The translations under genes and the position numbers were made by a program. Below are positions 1-6,690 of a stretch of DNA of 9,675 nt, one piece after another. The notes under the pieces are model-generated. The model was not told where the DNA came from. It saw nothing but the letters and a program-made list of their open reading frames with translations, and made no database searches. This DNA comes from Rhodocyclaceae bacterium. GTDB taxonomy: Bacteria; Pseudomonadota; Gammaproteobacteria; Burkholderiales; Rhodocyclaceae. Numbering within the stretch: the first letter of the stretch is position 1; each line of letters opens with the position of its first letter. The stretch covers positions 1 to 9,675 of the forward strand of contig JAFSWK010000273.1 of NCBI GenBank assembly GCA_017444505.1, given 5' to 3'.

Positions 1-750
1 ACCGGCGCGATTGCCGCAGCGCAAAACCTCGTCAAATGCGTGCGCCGCTGCGGTCTGGAAGTGGCCGACCTGGTGCTGCTGCCGCTGGCCTCCAGTTATG
101 CCGTGCTCACCGAAGACGAAAAAGGTCTGGGCACCTGCATGATTGATATTGGTGCCGGCACCACTGACATTGCCATTTTCACGCAAGGAGCCATCCGCCA
201 CACGGCGGTGCTGCCCATCGGCGGCGATCAAATCACCAACGACATCGCCATGGCGCTGCGCACGCCTTCCTCTGAGGCCGAAGAAATCAAGCTCAGCAAG
301 GGGGTGGCCATGCACTCGCTGGCCGAGCCGGAAGAAATGATTGACGTGCCCGGCGTCGTCGACCGCCCCGTGCGCCAGCTTCCGCGTCAGCGTCTGGCCG
401 ATGTCATCGAGCCGCGTGTGACCGAGCTTTTTGAACTGGTGCAATCCGAACTGCGCCGCAGCGGGTATGAAGAACTGCTCTCGTCCGGCTTTGTTCTCAC
501 CGGCGGCGCGGCGGCCATGAAAGGCATGGAAGCGCTGGGTGAATACGTTTTTGGCGAACAGGTGCGCGTAGGCAACCCGCTGTACGAAGGCGCGCTCTCC
601 GACCTGGTCTGCCACCCGCAATATGCCGCCGCCGTCGGCCTGCTGATTGAAGCCATGGAACAGCGCCGGCGCGGCATGATTTCGCGCGAACCGCGCACCC
701 CCGGCCACTGGCTGCGCCGATTCCGCACCTGGCTGGACAAGACGTTTTAA
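1..750 (+). CDS. ftsA: Cell division protein FtsA, C-terminal part (5' end outside window)
   Basis: FtsA is an actin-like ATPase that tethers FtsZ polymers to the inner membrane and recruits later divisome proteins. The reading frame is open from base 1, so the gene starts upstream; 249 residues are visible of a usual ~410. Visible features are a phosphate-2 type motif DIGAGTTD (visible residues 49-56), an adenosine-binding glycine motif VLTGGAAAMKG (165-175), and a C-terminal amphipathic helix rich in Trp, Arg and Phe (237-249). That helix matches the FtsA membrane-targeting sequence. The segment TPSSEAEEIK is the usual FtsA/actin-fold motif preceding the 2B region. The gene ends at TAA and is followed by ftsZ after 108 bp, the classical ftsA-ftsZ order. 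No frame damage or missing motif is visible in this part. Identity is firm; what lies upstream (normally ftsQ) cannot be seen. Confidence 0.96.
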   Translation, partial: TGAIAAAQNLVKCVRRCGLEVADLVLLPLASSYAVLTEDEKGLGTCMIDIGAGTTDIAIFTQGAIRHTAVLPIGGDQITNDIAMALRTPSSEAEEIKLSKGVAMHSLAEPEEMIDVPGVVDRPVRQLPRQRLADVIEPRVTELFELVQSELRRSGYEELLSSGFVLTGGAAAMKGMEALGEYVFGEQVRVGNPLYEGALSDLVCHPQYAAAVGLLIEAMEQRRRGMISREPRTPGHWLRRFRTWLDKTF

Positions 751-756
751 AAATTT

Positions 757-768
757 GCAAAATTTTGC
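757..768. repeat. 12-bp perfect palindrome in the ftsA-ftsZ gap
   Basis: GCAAAATTTTGC is its own reverse complement. It lies 7 bp after the ftsA stop codon in an AT-rich patch of an otherwise GC-rich region. It could be a binding site for a dimeric regulator or simply part of an AT-rich promoter upstream element. No T-tract suited to a terminator follows it. Confidence 0.45.
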
Positions 769-792
769 GGAGCAGTGCCCAACTACTGTATT
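765..792 (+). promoter_or_regulatory. Candidate ftsZ-proximal promoter
   Basis: TTGCGG (765-770) and TGTATT (787-792), separated by 16 bp, resemble a weak sigma70 -35/-10 pair. They lie 66 bp upstream of the ftsZ start and just after the AT-rich palindrome. Promoters close to ftsZ are common in dcw clusters, but both boxes are imperfect, so this is only a candidate. Confidence 0.3.
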
Positions 793-847
793 TAGCGGTA
801 AACTTGGCCTGCGTCACTAAATAGCCTTATGGCTCTCGCGTGTTTTC

Positions 848-853
848 AGGAGG
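848..853 (+). promoter_or_regulatory. Perfect Shine-Dalgarno site of ftsZ
   Basis: AGGAGG lies 5 bp before the ATG at 859. It decides the start: the in-frame ATG at 829 would add ten residues but has no comparable ribosome-binding site. The perfect match fits the high FtsZ synthesis that cells need. Confidence 0.85.
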
Positions 854-858
854 ATTCA

Positions 859-2049
859 ATGTTTGAAATTGTGGAAAAAGAGCAACTTACCAGCGACACC
901 ATCATCAAGGTGGTCGGCGTAGGCGGTGCCGGTGGCAACGCCGTCGATCACATGATTCGCGAGGGCGTGCAAGGCGTGGAATTTATCGCCGCCAATACCG
1001 ACGCACAGGCGCTGCGCCGCTGTCTTGCCACGACCAAGGTGCAGCTTGGCTCTTCCGGCCTGGGTGCCGGTTCCAAACCCGAATCGGGTCGCGCTGCGGC
1101 GCAGGAATCCAGCGAAGCGCTGAAAAACATGTTGCAGGGTGCGCACATGTGCTTCATCACCGCCGGCATGGGCGGCGGCACCGGCACCGGTGCGGCACCG
1201 GTGATTGCCGAAATTGCCAAGGAAATGGGCATTCTCACCGTCGGCGTGGTCACCAAACCCTTTGATTTTGAAAACCGTCTGCGCGTGGCCGACAGCGGCG
1301 TGGATGAACTTTCCCAGCATGTTGATTCGCTGATTGTGGTGCTCAACGACAAGCTGCTGGAAGTCTTTGGCGACGATGCCGGTTTTGAAGACTGTTTCCG
1401 TTCGGCGGACAACGTGCTGCGCAACGCCGTCGGCGGCATTGCCGAAATCATCAACGTGCCCGGCATGGTCAACGTCGATTTTCAGGACGTGCGCACCGCC
1501 ATGGGCGAAATGGGTCGCGCCATGATGGGTTCGGCGGAAGCCTTCGGGCTGGATCGCGCCCGCATCGCTGCCGAGCAGGCTGCCGTCTCGCCGCTGCTGG
1601 AAGGCACGGAGCTTGCCGGTGCGCGCTGCGTGCTGGTCAATATCACGTCCAGCCGTTCCTCGCTGAAGATGAGCGAAGTGCGCGACGCGGTGAAGACCGT
1701 GCAGGCGTTCGCCGCGCCCGAAGCCTTCGTGAAATACGGCACCGTGTTTGATGAAAGCATGGAAGACCGCATTCGCATCACGGTCGTCGCCACCGGCTTG
1801 GGGATGCCGCGCCGCGCTGCGTTAAGCAAACCGGATCTGGAAATCTTTCGCAACAATCAAGAGGTGCGCGCCACCGGCACCTATGGTGTCGCAGCCGCCG
1901 TCCCGGGTGTTGCTGTCGGTGCAGCTGTCCCCGGCGAAGCGGGTACCCCCAACGTGCTGCGCACCCGCCGCGCCACCGCTGAGGCCATGACCGCCAACGG
2001 CATCAACCAGCTCGACATTCCCGCCTTCCTGCGCAAGCAGGCTGACTGA
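859..2049 (+). CDS. ftsZ: Cell division GTPase FtsZ
   Basis: FtsZ is the tubulin-like GTPase that polymerises at mid-cell into the Z ring. The protein has 396 residues, a normal length. Visible features in order: nucleotide-binding GGAGGNAV (22-29), the tubulin signature GGGTGTG (105-111), and the T7 synergy loop NVDFQD (205-210), whose Asp207 and Asp210 complete the active site of the next subunit. A low-complexity Ala/Val/Gly/Pro linker follows (about 316-384), then the C-terminal peptide LDIPAFLRKQAD (385-396), which binds FtsA and other partners. Two loops look shorter than in E. coli FtsZ: the one before GLGAG, and FDFENRLRVA (135-144), which lacks about two residues relative to the FEGKKRM-type loop near the nucleotide. 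The start at 859 is set by the AGGAGG site. The gene follows ftsA and ends in its own strong terminator, so it is the last gene of this transcription unit. Confidence 0.98.
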   Translation: MFEIVEKEQLTSDTIIKVVGVGGAGGNAVDHMIREGVQGVEFIAANTDAQALRRCLATTKVQLGSSGLGAGSKPESGRAAAQESSEALKNMLQGAHMCFITAGMGGGTGTGAAPVIAEIAKEMGILTVGVVTKPFDFENRLRVADSGVDELSQHVDSLIVVLNDKLLEVFGDDAGFEDCFRSADNVLRNAVGGIAEIINVPGMVNVDFQDVRTAMGEMGRAMMGSAEAFGLDRARIAAEQAAVSPLLEGTELAGARCVLVNITSSRSSLKMSEVRDAVKTVQAFAAPEAFVKYGTVFDESMEDRIRITVVATGLGMPRRAALSKPDLEIFRNNQEVRATGTYGVAAAVPGVAVGAAVPGEAGTPNVLRTRRATAEAMTANGINQLDIPAFLRKQAD

Positions 2050-2083
2050 GCGACGGGATACGCCTGAAAACCGCGTACATCAC

Positions 2084-2117
2084 AAGGGGGTCGTGTCGAC
2101 GGCCCCCTTTTCTTTTT
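2084..2117 (+). terminator. Rho-independent terminator after ftsZ
   Basis: An 11-bp stem (2084-2094 with 2099-2109, one G-U pair) closes on a GTCG tetraloop and contains a run of five G-C pairs. It is followed by TTTTCTTTTT on the + strand. It sits 34 bp after the ftsZ stop codon. The other strand has only two T residues after the stem, so the terminator is directional. Its T-tract ends 4 bp before the iclR start codon. Confidence 0.9.
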
Positions 2118-2121
2118 GCCC

Positions 2122-2949
2122 ATGACTGACACCCCTGTTTCCTCTGCCGCCGCCGAGCGTGGCGAACGCAAATCCATTCAGGTCATTGAGCGGATGACGG
2201 TGCTGCTCGACATTCTCGCCCGTCATCCGGGTGCGCTGCCGTTGAAAACCCTTTCTGCCGAAAGTGGTCTGCACCCTTCGACCGCGCACCGCATTCTGGC
2301 CGCCATGGCGCAAGGCGGGCTGATTGAGCGGCGAGGCAGCGGCAGCTACCGTCTGGGCATTCGGCTGCTGGAGCTGGGCAGTCTGGTGAAATCGCGCATT
2401 TCGCTGCGTGGCAAGGCCTCGCCGCACATGAGGCGGCTGCATGAACAAACCGGCGAGAGCGTCAATCTGGGCATCCGCGACGGCGATGAAATCGTCTATG
2501 TCGAACGCAGCTCCAGCGGTCGCGCGGCGGTGCGCGTGGTGCATATCGTAGGCACGCGCGCGCCCCTGCACACGGCGGCCAGCGGCAAACTCTTTCTGGC
2601 TGCGCAAAGCGACGCGGAGGTGGACGAATACGTGCAGCGTACCGGCTTGCCGGCGCAAACGCCGGCTTCGATTACCCGTCCGGCGCAGCTTGTGTGCGAA
2701 CTGCAAACGGTGCGTGAGCGCGGTTTTGCGCGCGACCTGGACGAGGTGGAAACCGGTGTGCGTTGTCTGGCCGCAGGCATTTATGACGACCTTGGCCAGC
2801 TGGTGGCCGGGCTATCGCTATCCATGCCGTCGGAACGTTTCAGCATGGAACACCTGCAAGCCTTGCGCGGCGCGGCGCGGGCGATTTCATACGATTTGGG
2901 CTTTTGCGACGCGCTGGACGGCAAGCGCGGCGCTGAAGGTTTGCGCTAG
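2122..2949 (+). CDS. IclR-family transcriptional regulator
   Basis: IclR-type regulators are dimeric or tetrameric DNA-binding proteins that usually control catabolic operons in response to a small aromatic or organic acid. The protein is 275 residues, normal for the family. An N-terminal winged helix-turn-helix lies at about 18-90: recognition helix around GLHPSTAHRILAAM (49-62) and wing GSGSYRLG (72-79). The effector domain (about 98-260) carries family motifs ESVNLGIRDGDEIVYVER, APLHTAASGK, RERGFARD and GVRCLAAGI. The ligand cannot be inferred, because no catabolic gene is adjacent. I chose ATG 2122; a TTG two codons upstream (2116) is possible. Neither has a Shine-Dalgarno sequence, since the bases just upstream are the T-tract of the ftsZ terminator. 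Expression therefore needs readthrough, a leaderless message or an internal start. It converges with the ygiW-like gene. Confidence 0.93.
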   Translation: MTDTPVSSAAAERGERKSIQVIERMTVLLDILARHPGALPLKTLSAESGLHPSTAHRILAAMAQGGLIERRGSGSYRLGIRLLELGSLVKSRISLRGKASPHMRRLHEQTGESVNLGIRDGDEIVYVERSSSGRAAVRVVHIVGTRAPLHTAASGKLFLAAQSDAEVDEYVQRTGLPAQTPASITRPAQLVCELQTVRERGFARDLDEVETGVRCLAAGIYDDLGQLVAGLSLSMPSERFSMEHLQALRGAARAISYDLGFCDALDGKRGAEGLR

Positions 2950-2972
2950 CCGGGCGCGCAGCAATGCGGCAG

Positions 2973-3008
2973 AAAAACGGGCGGCGATGCTTTCGACATC
3001 GCCGCCCG
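2973..3008 (-). terminator. Rho-independent terminator of the ygiW-like gene
   Basis: A perfect 12-bp GC-rich inverted repeat (2978-2989 with 2997-3008) encloses a 7-nt loop. Read on the - strand it is followed by five T residues (the A run at 2973-2977). The + strand has no T-tract after the stem, so it mainly serves leftward transcription. It lies 96 bp past the ygiW-like stop codon and faces incoming iclR transcripts. Confidence 0.85.
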
Positions 3009-3043
3009 CAGGCGTGTTTGCGCGTTCCGGGCGTTCCGCTTGC

Positions 3044-3078
3044 CGCCGTGGTCGCCTTGCTGTGCGGCGTCTTTTTTT
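3044..3078 (+). terminator. Weak candidate terminator for iclR
   Basis: CGCCG (3044-3048) can pair with CGGCG (3065-3069) over a 16-nt loop, and the + strand then reads TCTTTTTTT up to 3078. The stem is short, but the T-tract is good. A second T run follows at 3087-3092. It lies about 95 bp after the iclR stop codon. Confidence 0.35.
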
Positions 3079-3104
3079 ACGCGCGATTTTTTATTGGCGG
3101 AAAT

Positions 3105-3506
3105 TTACAGAACCTCCAGATACTCCACGTCGATTTTGGTCGCCTCCATGAACTCCTGGTCCACTTCGCCGGACATGCGCACCTGGGTCTCCGGTGTGAC
3201 GGTGCGGCCACGGAAGACTTCGTGGTCAATGTCGACCACAATCTCGCCGGTGTTGTCGCGGAACAGGTAATTATCGTCATCGCCTGCCATGCGCTGCACG
3301 ATGTGGCCGGTGAGGGTGACGGGGGCATCATCGCGCGCCTTGCGCGCTTGTGCGACGGTGGTGATTTGGGCGTGTGCCGTCGGCCCCTGAAAACCGCCCT
3401 GACCATAGGTTTCCCGAATGGTGGGGGATTGTTGCGCCTGTGCGGGAAAGGCGGGCAGCAGGGCGGCGCTCAATACCAATGCTGCGGAAATGATGATGTT
3501 ACGCAT
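3105..3506 (-). CDS. Secreted OB-fold protein, YgiW/YdeI (BOF) family
   Basis: This is a small periplasmic protein of the bacterial OB-fold family typified by E. coli YgiW and YdeI, which are linked to envelope and oxidative stress; the molecular ligand is not settled for the family. It has 133 residues. Residues 1-24 form a Sec signal peptide with a hydrophobic core and a likely cut after AQA. The mature part has the family motifs GGFQGP (37-42), TVAQA and DDAPVTLTGHIV (about 51-71), YLFRDNTGEIVVDID (80-94), and VTPETQVRMSGEVDQ (103-117). The start ATG at 3506 has an AGGAG site 6 nt upstream and is followed directly by the signal peptide; a longer open frame to 3617 is rejected for that reason. 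It lies downstream of the aroD terminator, so it probably has its own promoter, but I found no convincing -35/-10 pair in 3507-3617. Confidence 0.9.
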   Translation of the reverse strand: MRNIIISAALVLSAALLPAFPAQAQQSPTIRETYGQGGFQGPTAHAQITTVAQARKARDDAPVTLTGHIVQRMAGDDDNYLFRDNTGEIVVDIDHEVFRGRTVTPETQVRMSGEVDQEFMEATKIDVEYLEVL

Positions 3507-3615
3507 GATGTTCTCCTGAAGGGTTGTTGGGGATGAAATTTGCCAGGTGTGCGTACTGTAGCGCCCGTTATCTGAAGCTACGATGAACAAAACGCCTTCG
3601 TGTTCGGCAGGGTAC

Positions 3616-3646
3616 AAAAAAAGAGAGAACCAGCGCAGGCTCTCTC
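3616..3646 (-). terminator. Rho-independent terminator after aroD
   Basis: On the - strand a 9-bp stem (3638-3646 with 3623-3631, one G-U pair, alternating GAGAGA/TCTCTC) closes on a 6-nt loop and runs directly into seven T residues (A run 3616-3622). It sits about 30 bp after the aroD stop codon and ends the obgE-proB-aroD unit. Confidence 0.92.
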
Positions 3647-3674
3647 GGGGCGGTGGCGGTGCGCGAGCGCGCGT

Positions 3675-4463
3675 TTAGCCAAAGCCGCGGGTTTCCGGGT
3701 CTTCTTTGGGCAGGATGTCGAGAATGCGGCGCAGTTCGGCCAGCGGGATTTGCCCCGGCGCGGAGGCCTCCACGCCTGCGGCGAAGGTGATGGCGCTGCG
3801 GATAAATCCGGCACTGTAACGGGTCATCTGCCCCAGCGCGCCCATGCTGATGCCGATCACGGGAATGGGCAGCGCGGTGTCGGCGGCCAGCGTGGCGGTC
3901 ATCATGCGCAGTACGTCGCCACGGTTGGCGGGCATGACGGCGACTTTGGCAATGTCCGCGCCGAGGCTGTGGGCGTGCGCGAAACGCTGGCGCAGGATGG
4001 CCGAATCGGGCGTGCCGTCAAAATCGTGGTACGAGCCAATCAAGACCATGCCGGCGGCCTGGGTGAGCGTGCGTGCCAGCGCAAAATGGCTTTCGTTGGC
4101 GCTGCATTCAAAATCCAGCAAGTCGGCCTGACCGCTGGCGCAGAGCACTTGCAGGGTGTCGAGCAGGCGGGTTTCGTCCAGGTTGGGGCGGCTGCCGCCT
4201 TCGCGCGGGGAGCGGCAGGTGAGCAAAATCGGCATGTCGCCGACACTCTCGCGCAGGATGAACAGCGATTCGAGCATGACGCCGCTGTCGTAGAGGGCAT
4301 CAAAGGCGTCCAGACGCCATTCGATGAGGTCGGGCTGCTGGGCGGCGATTTCGCTGGCCTGACGGGTGAGCGCGGCGCTGTCGCGGGCGGTGAGCGGGGC
4401 GCACACAAGCGGCGGGGCGTCCGGTGCGATGCGGCGGTCGCCGCGCAGGGCAAGGGTTTTCAT
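3675..4463 (-). CDS. aroD: 3-dehydroquinate dehydratase, type I
   Basis: This enzyme catalyses the third step of the shikimate pathway, syn-dehydration of 3-dehydroquinate to 3-dehydroshikimate through a Schiff base. The protein has 262 residues (E. coli AroD has 252) and a TIM-barrel pattern. Visible active-site residues: EWRLD (48-52), substrate-binding Arg in CRSPREGG (83-90), catalytic His146 in YHDFDGTP, Schiff-base Lys173 in AKVAVMP, Arg215 in MTRYSAG, and Ser234/Gln238 in SAPGQ. All match the known type I set. The start ATG at 4463 overlaps the proB stop as ATGA (4460-4463). There is no strong ribosome-binding site, so translation is probably coupled to proB. A longer open frame to 4565 runs through the proB coding end and is rejected. 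Many betaproteobacteria are thought to use the unrelated type II enzyme (AroQ), and proB-aroD is not a neighbourhood I know as common. Confidence 0.95.
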   Translation of the reverse strand: MKTLALRGDRRIAPDAPPLVCAPLTARDSAALTRQASEIAAQQPDLIEWRLDAFDALYDSGVMLESLFILRESVGDMPILLTCRSPREGGSRPNLDETRLLDTLQVLCASGQADLLDFECSANESHFALARTLTQAAGMVLIGSYHDFDGTPDSAILRQRFAHAHSLGADIAKVAVMPANRGDVLRMMTATLAADTALPIPVIGISMGALGQMTRYSAGFIRSAITFAAGVEASAPGQIPLAELRRILDILPKEDPETRGFG

Positions 4464-5578
4464 GCGATGAGCACCATGTTGTCGCGGTGGATGAGTTCGG
4501 GCGCTTCCATGTAGCCCAGAATGCTGGCGATGTCGGCGCTGGGGTGGCGAATGATGCGGCGGCATTCACCGGCAGTATAGTTGATGAGGCCACGGGCAAT
4601 CGTTTGCCCGGCGCTGTCGCGGCAGTCGATGGCGGCACCGCGCTCAAAGCGGCCTTCCACGGCGAGCACGCCGATGGGCAGCAGACTTTTGCCGTTGCGC
4701 AGCGCGTGCACGGCGCCTTCGTCCAGCGTCAGGTTGCCGACGGTTTGCAAGTGGTCGGCCAGCCAGCGTTTGCGCGCGGCCAGCGGCGTGCGGCTGGCGG
4801 TGAGCAAGGTGCCGAGGGTCTCGCCCGCCATCAGGCGCAGCAGGGCGTCTGGCTCGTGACCGCTGGCAATCAGCGTGTGCGTGCCGCTTTTGGCGGCGCG
4901 GCGTGCGGCGCGCACTTTGGTAATCATGCCGCCGGTGCCGATGGCAGTGCCGGCGCTGCCAGACATGCGTTCAAACGCGGGGTCTTCGGCGCTGCCTTCG
5001 GGAATGAGCGTGGCGGCGGGGTCTTTGCGCGGGTCGGCAGTGTACAGACCTTGCTGGTCGGTGAGAATGATGAGCAGGTCGGCGTCGGCAAGGTTGGCGA
5101 CCAGCGCGCCGAGGGTGTCGTTGTCGCCGAGGCGGATTTCGTCGGTGACGATGGTGTCGTTTTCGTTGACGATGGGGACGATGCCCAGTTCCAGCAAGGC
5201 GTTGAGGGTGGAGCGGGCGTTGAGATAGCGTTTGCGTCCGGCAAGATCATCGTGCGTGAGCAGAATCTGCGCGGTCATCAGACCATGCTCGCCAAAGACG
5301 GTTTCATAGGCGCGAATCAAATCCATTTGCCCGACGGCAGCGGCGGCCTGAAGCAGATGAATTTCACGCGGACGCGCCGACCAGCCGATGCGCCCCATGC
5401 CCGTGGCAATGGCGCCGGAAGAAACCAGAATCACCTCGCGGCCATCCTGACGCAGTTGGGCGATTTGCCGCGCCCAGTCGCGTAGCGTGTCGAGGGCAGG
5501 GCTGTTGCCGCCGCGCGTGACCAGGGCGCTGCCTACTTTGAGGATGATGCGGCGGGCATCACGAAGGGCGGTTCTCAT
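4460..5578 (-). CDS. proB: Glutamate 5-kinase
   Basis: ProB phosphorylates L-glutamate with ATP to gamma-glutamyl phosphate, the first committed step of proline synthesis, and is usually feedback-inhibited by proline. The protein has 372 residues (E. coli ProB has 367). The amino-acid kinase domain (about 8-258) shows Lys14 in ILKVGS, VSSGAIATG (52-60), NENDTI (139-144 region), GDND (151-154), TDQQGLYTADPR (173-184) and GTGGMITKV (214-222). A C-terminal PUA domain (about 276-356) follows, with the usual pattern LLPIGV...GRFERGAAI. The start ATG 5578 overlaps the obgE TGA as ATGA (5575-5578), with a GGAG site inside the obgE tail 10 nt upstream. The stop overlaps aroD. The proA partner enzyme is not in the window. 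The obgE-proB adjacency is typical for betaproteobacteria. Confidence 0.97.
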   Translation of the reverse strand: MRTALRDARRIILKVGSALVTRGGNSPALDTLRDWARQIAQLRQDGREVILVSSGAIATGMGRIGWSARPREIHLLQAAAAVGQMDLIRAYETVFGEHGLMTAQILLTHDDLAGRKRYLNARSTLNALLELGIVPIVNENDTIVTDEIRLGDNDTLGALVANLADADLLIILTDQQGLYTADPRKDPAATLIPEGSAEDPAFERMSGSAGTAIGTGGMITKVRAARRAAKSGTHTLIASGHEPDALLRLMAGETLGTLLTASRTPLAARKRWLADHLQTVGNLTLDEGAVHALRNGKSLLPIGVLAVEGRFERGAAIDCRDSAGQTIARGLINYTAGECRRIIRHPSADIASILGYMEAPELIHRDNMVLIA

Positions 5579-6672
5579 TCGGCAGTCTCCGGAAATTCGT
5601 TTTCGGGGGCAGGCGAGGCGGCGGCTTGCGCTTCGCGCTCGGCGCGTTCGCGTGCGGCGGCTTCGTCAAGAAAATCTTGCAGGGCGAAAATCAGCGGCTG
5701 GCAGCCTTCGCCGTTGATGGCGGTGATGGCAAAGACTGGCTGCTCCGCTGCGGGCGGGAAGGCTTCGGTGAAGGCGCGAATGCGCGCTTCGCGTTCTTCT
5801 TCGGCGATGAGGTCGAGTTTGTTGAGCACCAGCCAGCGGGGTTTGTTATAGAGCGCCTCGTCGTATTTGCGCAGTTCTTCGACGATGGCGCGGGCTTCGC
5901 GCACGGGGTCGGTCTCTGGATTGAGCGGGGCGAGGTCGACCAGATGCAGCAGCACGCGGGTGCGCTGCAAGTGGCGCAAAAAGCGGTGCCCCAGTCCGGC
6001 ACCTTCTGCTGCGCCTTCGATGAGGCCGGGGATGTCGGCAAGCACAAAGCTGCGCTCGGCGCGGGTGCGCACCACGCCCAGACTGGGCGCGAGCGTGGTG
6101 AAGGGGTAATCGGCCACTTTCGGGCGCGCGGCGGAGACGGCGCGGATGAAGGTGGATTTGCCGGCGTTGGGCATTCCCAGCAGGCCGACATCGGCCAGTA
6201 CGCGCAATTCAAGCTGCAAGGTAAAACGTTCGCCCGGCTCGCCCAGCGTGCGCTTGCGCGGCGCGCGGTTGACGCTGGATTTGAAATGAATGTGGCCTAG
6301 GCCGCCGCGCCCGCCCTGGGCGAGGCAGACGCGCTTGCCGTCGCAATCGAGGTCAGCGAGCACTTCGCCCGTCTCGGCGTTGCGCACCAGCGTGCCTACG
6401 GGCATTCGCAAGGTGATGTCTTCGCCGCCCTTGCCGTAGCAATCCTTGTTGCCGCCGTTCTCGCCGCGTTCGGCCTGAAAGGTGCGGGTGTAGCGAAAGT
6501 CGATCAGCGTGTTGATGTTGCGGTCGGCCACTGCGAAAACGCTGCCGCCGCGCCCGCCGTCGCCTCCATCGGGGCCGCCACGGGGCACGTATTTTTCGCG
6601 TCGGAAAGAGGCCATGCCGTTGCCGCCATCGCCGGCGATGACTTCAATGCGGGCTTCGTCAAAAAACTTCAC
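5575..6672 (-). CDS. obgE: Obg-family GTPase (ribosome assembly)
   Basis: ObgE/CgtA is an essential GTPase that binds the 50S subunit during late assembly and links growth to stress and chromosome partition. The protein has 365 residues. An N-terminal glycine-rich Obg fold (1 to about 158) precedes the G domain: G1 GMPNAGKST (166-174), switch I YPFTTL (189-194), G3 DIPGLIEGA (213-221), G4 NKLD (284-287), and a G5-like AITAINGEG near 316-324 in which the usual SA reads TA. The tail is acidic and Ala/Glu-rich (about 337-365). I chose GTG 6672 because it gives the family start VKFFDEA; AGGAA lies about 10 nt upstream. A TTG start at 6705 would lie inside the upstream terminator. It is transcribed after rplU-rpmA but separated by a terminator, and overlaps proB by ATGA. 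Confidence 0.97.
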   Translation of the reverse strand: MKFFDEARIEVIAGDGGNGMASFRREKYVPRGGPDGGDGGRGGSVFAVADRNINTLIDFRYTRTFQAERGENGGNKDCYGKGGEDITLRMPVGTLVRNAETGEVLADLDCDGKRVCLAQGGRGGLGHIHFKSSVNRAPRKRTLGEPGERFTLQLELRVLADVGLLGMPNAGKSTFIRAVSAARPKVADYPFTTLAPSLGVVRTRAERSFVLADIPGLIEGAAEGAGLGHRFLRHLQRTRVLLHLVDLAPLNPETDPVREARAIVEELRKYDEALYNKPRWLVLNKLDLIAEEEREARIRAFTEAFPPAAEQPVFAITAINGEGCQPLIFALQDFLDEAAARERAEREAQAAASPAPENEFPETAE

Positions 6673-6690
6673 GGGGAAAGGCTTCCTGCA

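Noticed and set aside
829..858. Upstream ATG for ftsZ at 829
   Set aside because: The AGGAGG site 5 bp before 859 and the usual FtsZ N-terminus favour 859. The extra ten residues match nothing in the family.
3021..3040. Short direct repeat GCGTTCCG in the iclR-ygiW junction
   Set aside because: Only two 8-bp copies in GC-rich sequence; too short to support an attachment site or repeat family.
2964..3536. 190-codon + strand open frame covering the ygiW-like gene
   Set aside because: The opposite strand encodes a signal peptide plus the full BOF family motifs with a good ribosome-binding site. This frame also runs across the terminator hairpin.
3507..3617. N-terminal extension of the ygiW-like protein, or a promoter in this stretch
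   Set aside because: The extension would bury the signal peptide and begin in the aroD terminator T-tract. Possible promoter boxes were tested by eye, but none had two good hexamers at 16-18 bp spacing.
3600..4514. 304-codon open frame on the + strand opposite aroD
   Set aside because: It is antisense to a complete aroD with all catalytic residues. It is Gly/Ala/Arg-rich with no recognisable domain, as expected from GC-rich complementary sequence.
4424..5485. 353-codon open frame on the + strand opposite proB
   Set aside because: It lies opposite an intact proB. Its composition (Gly, Val, Ala, Gln runs) is that of a codon shadow, and there is no ribosome-binding site or family motif.
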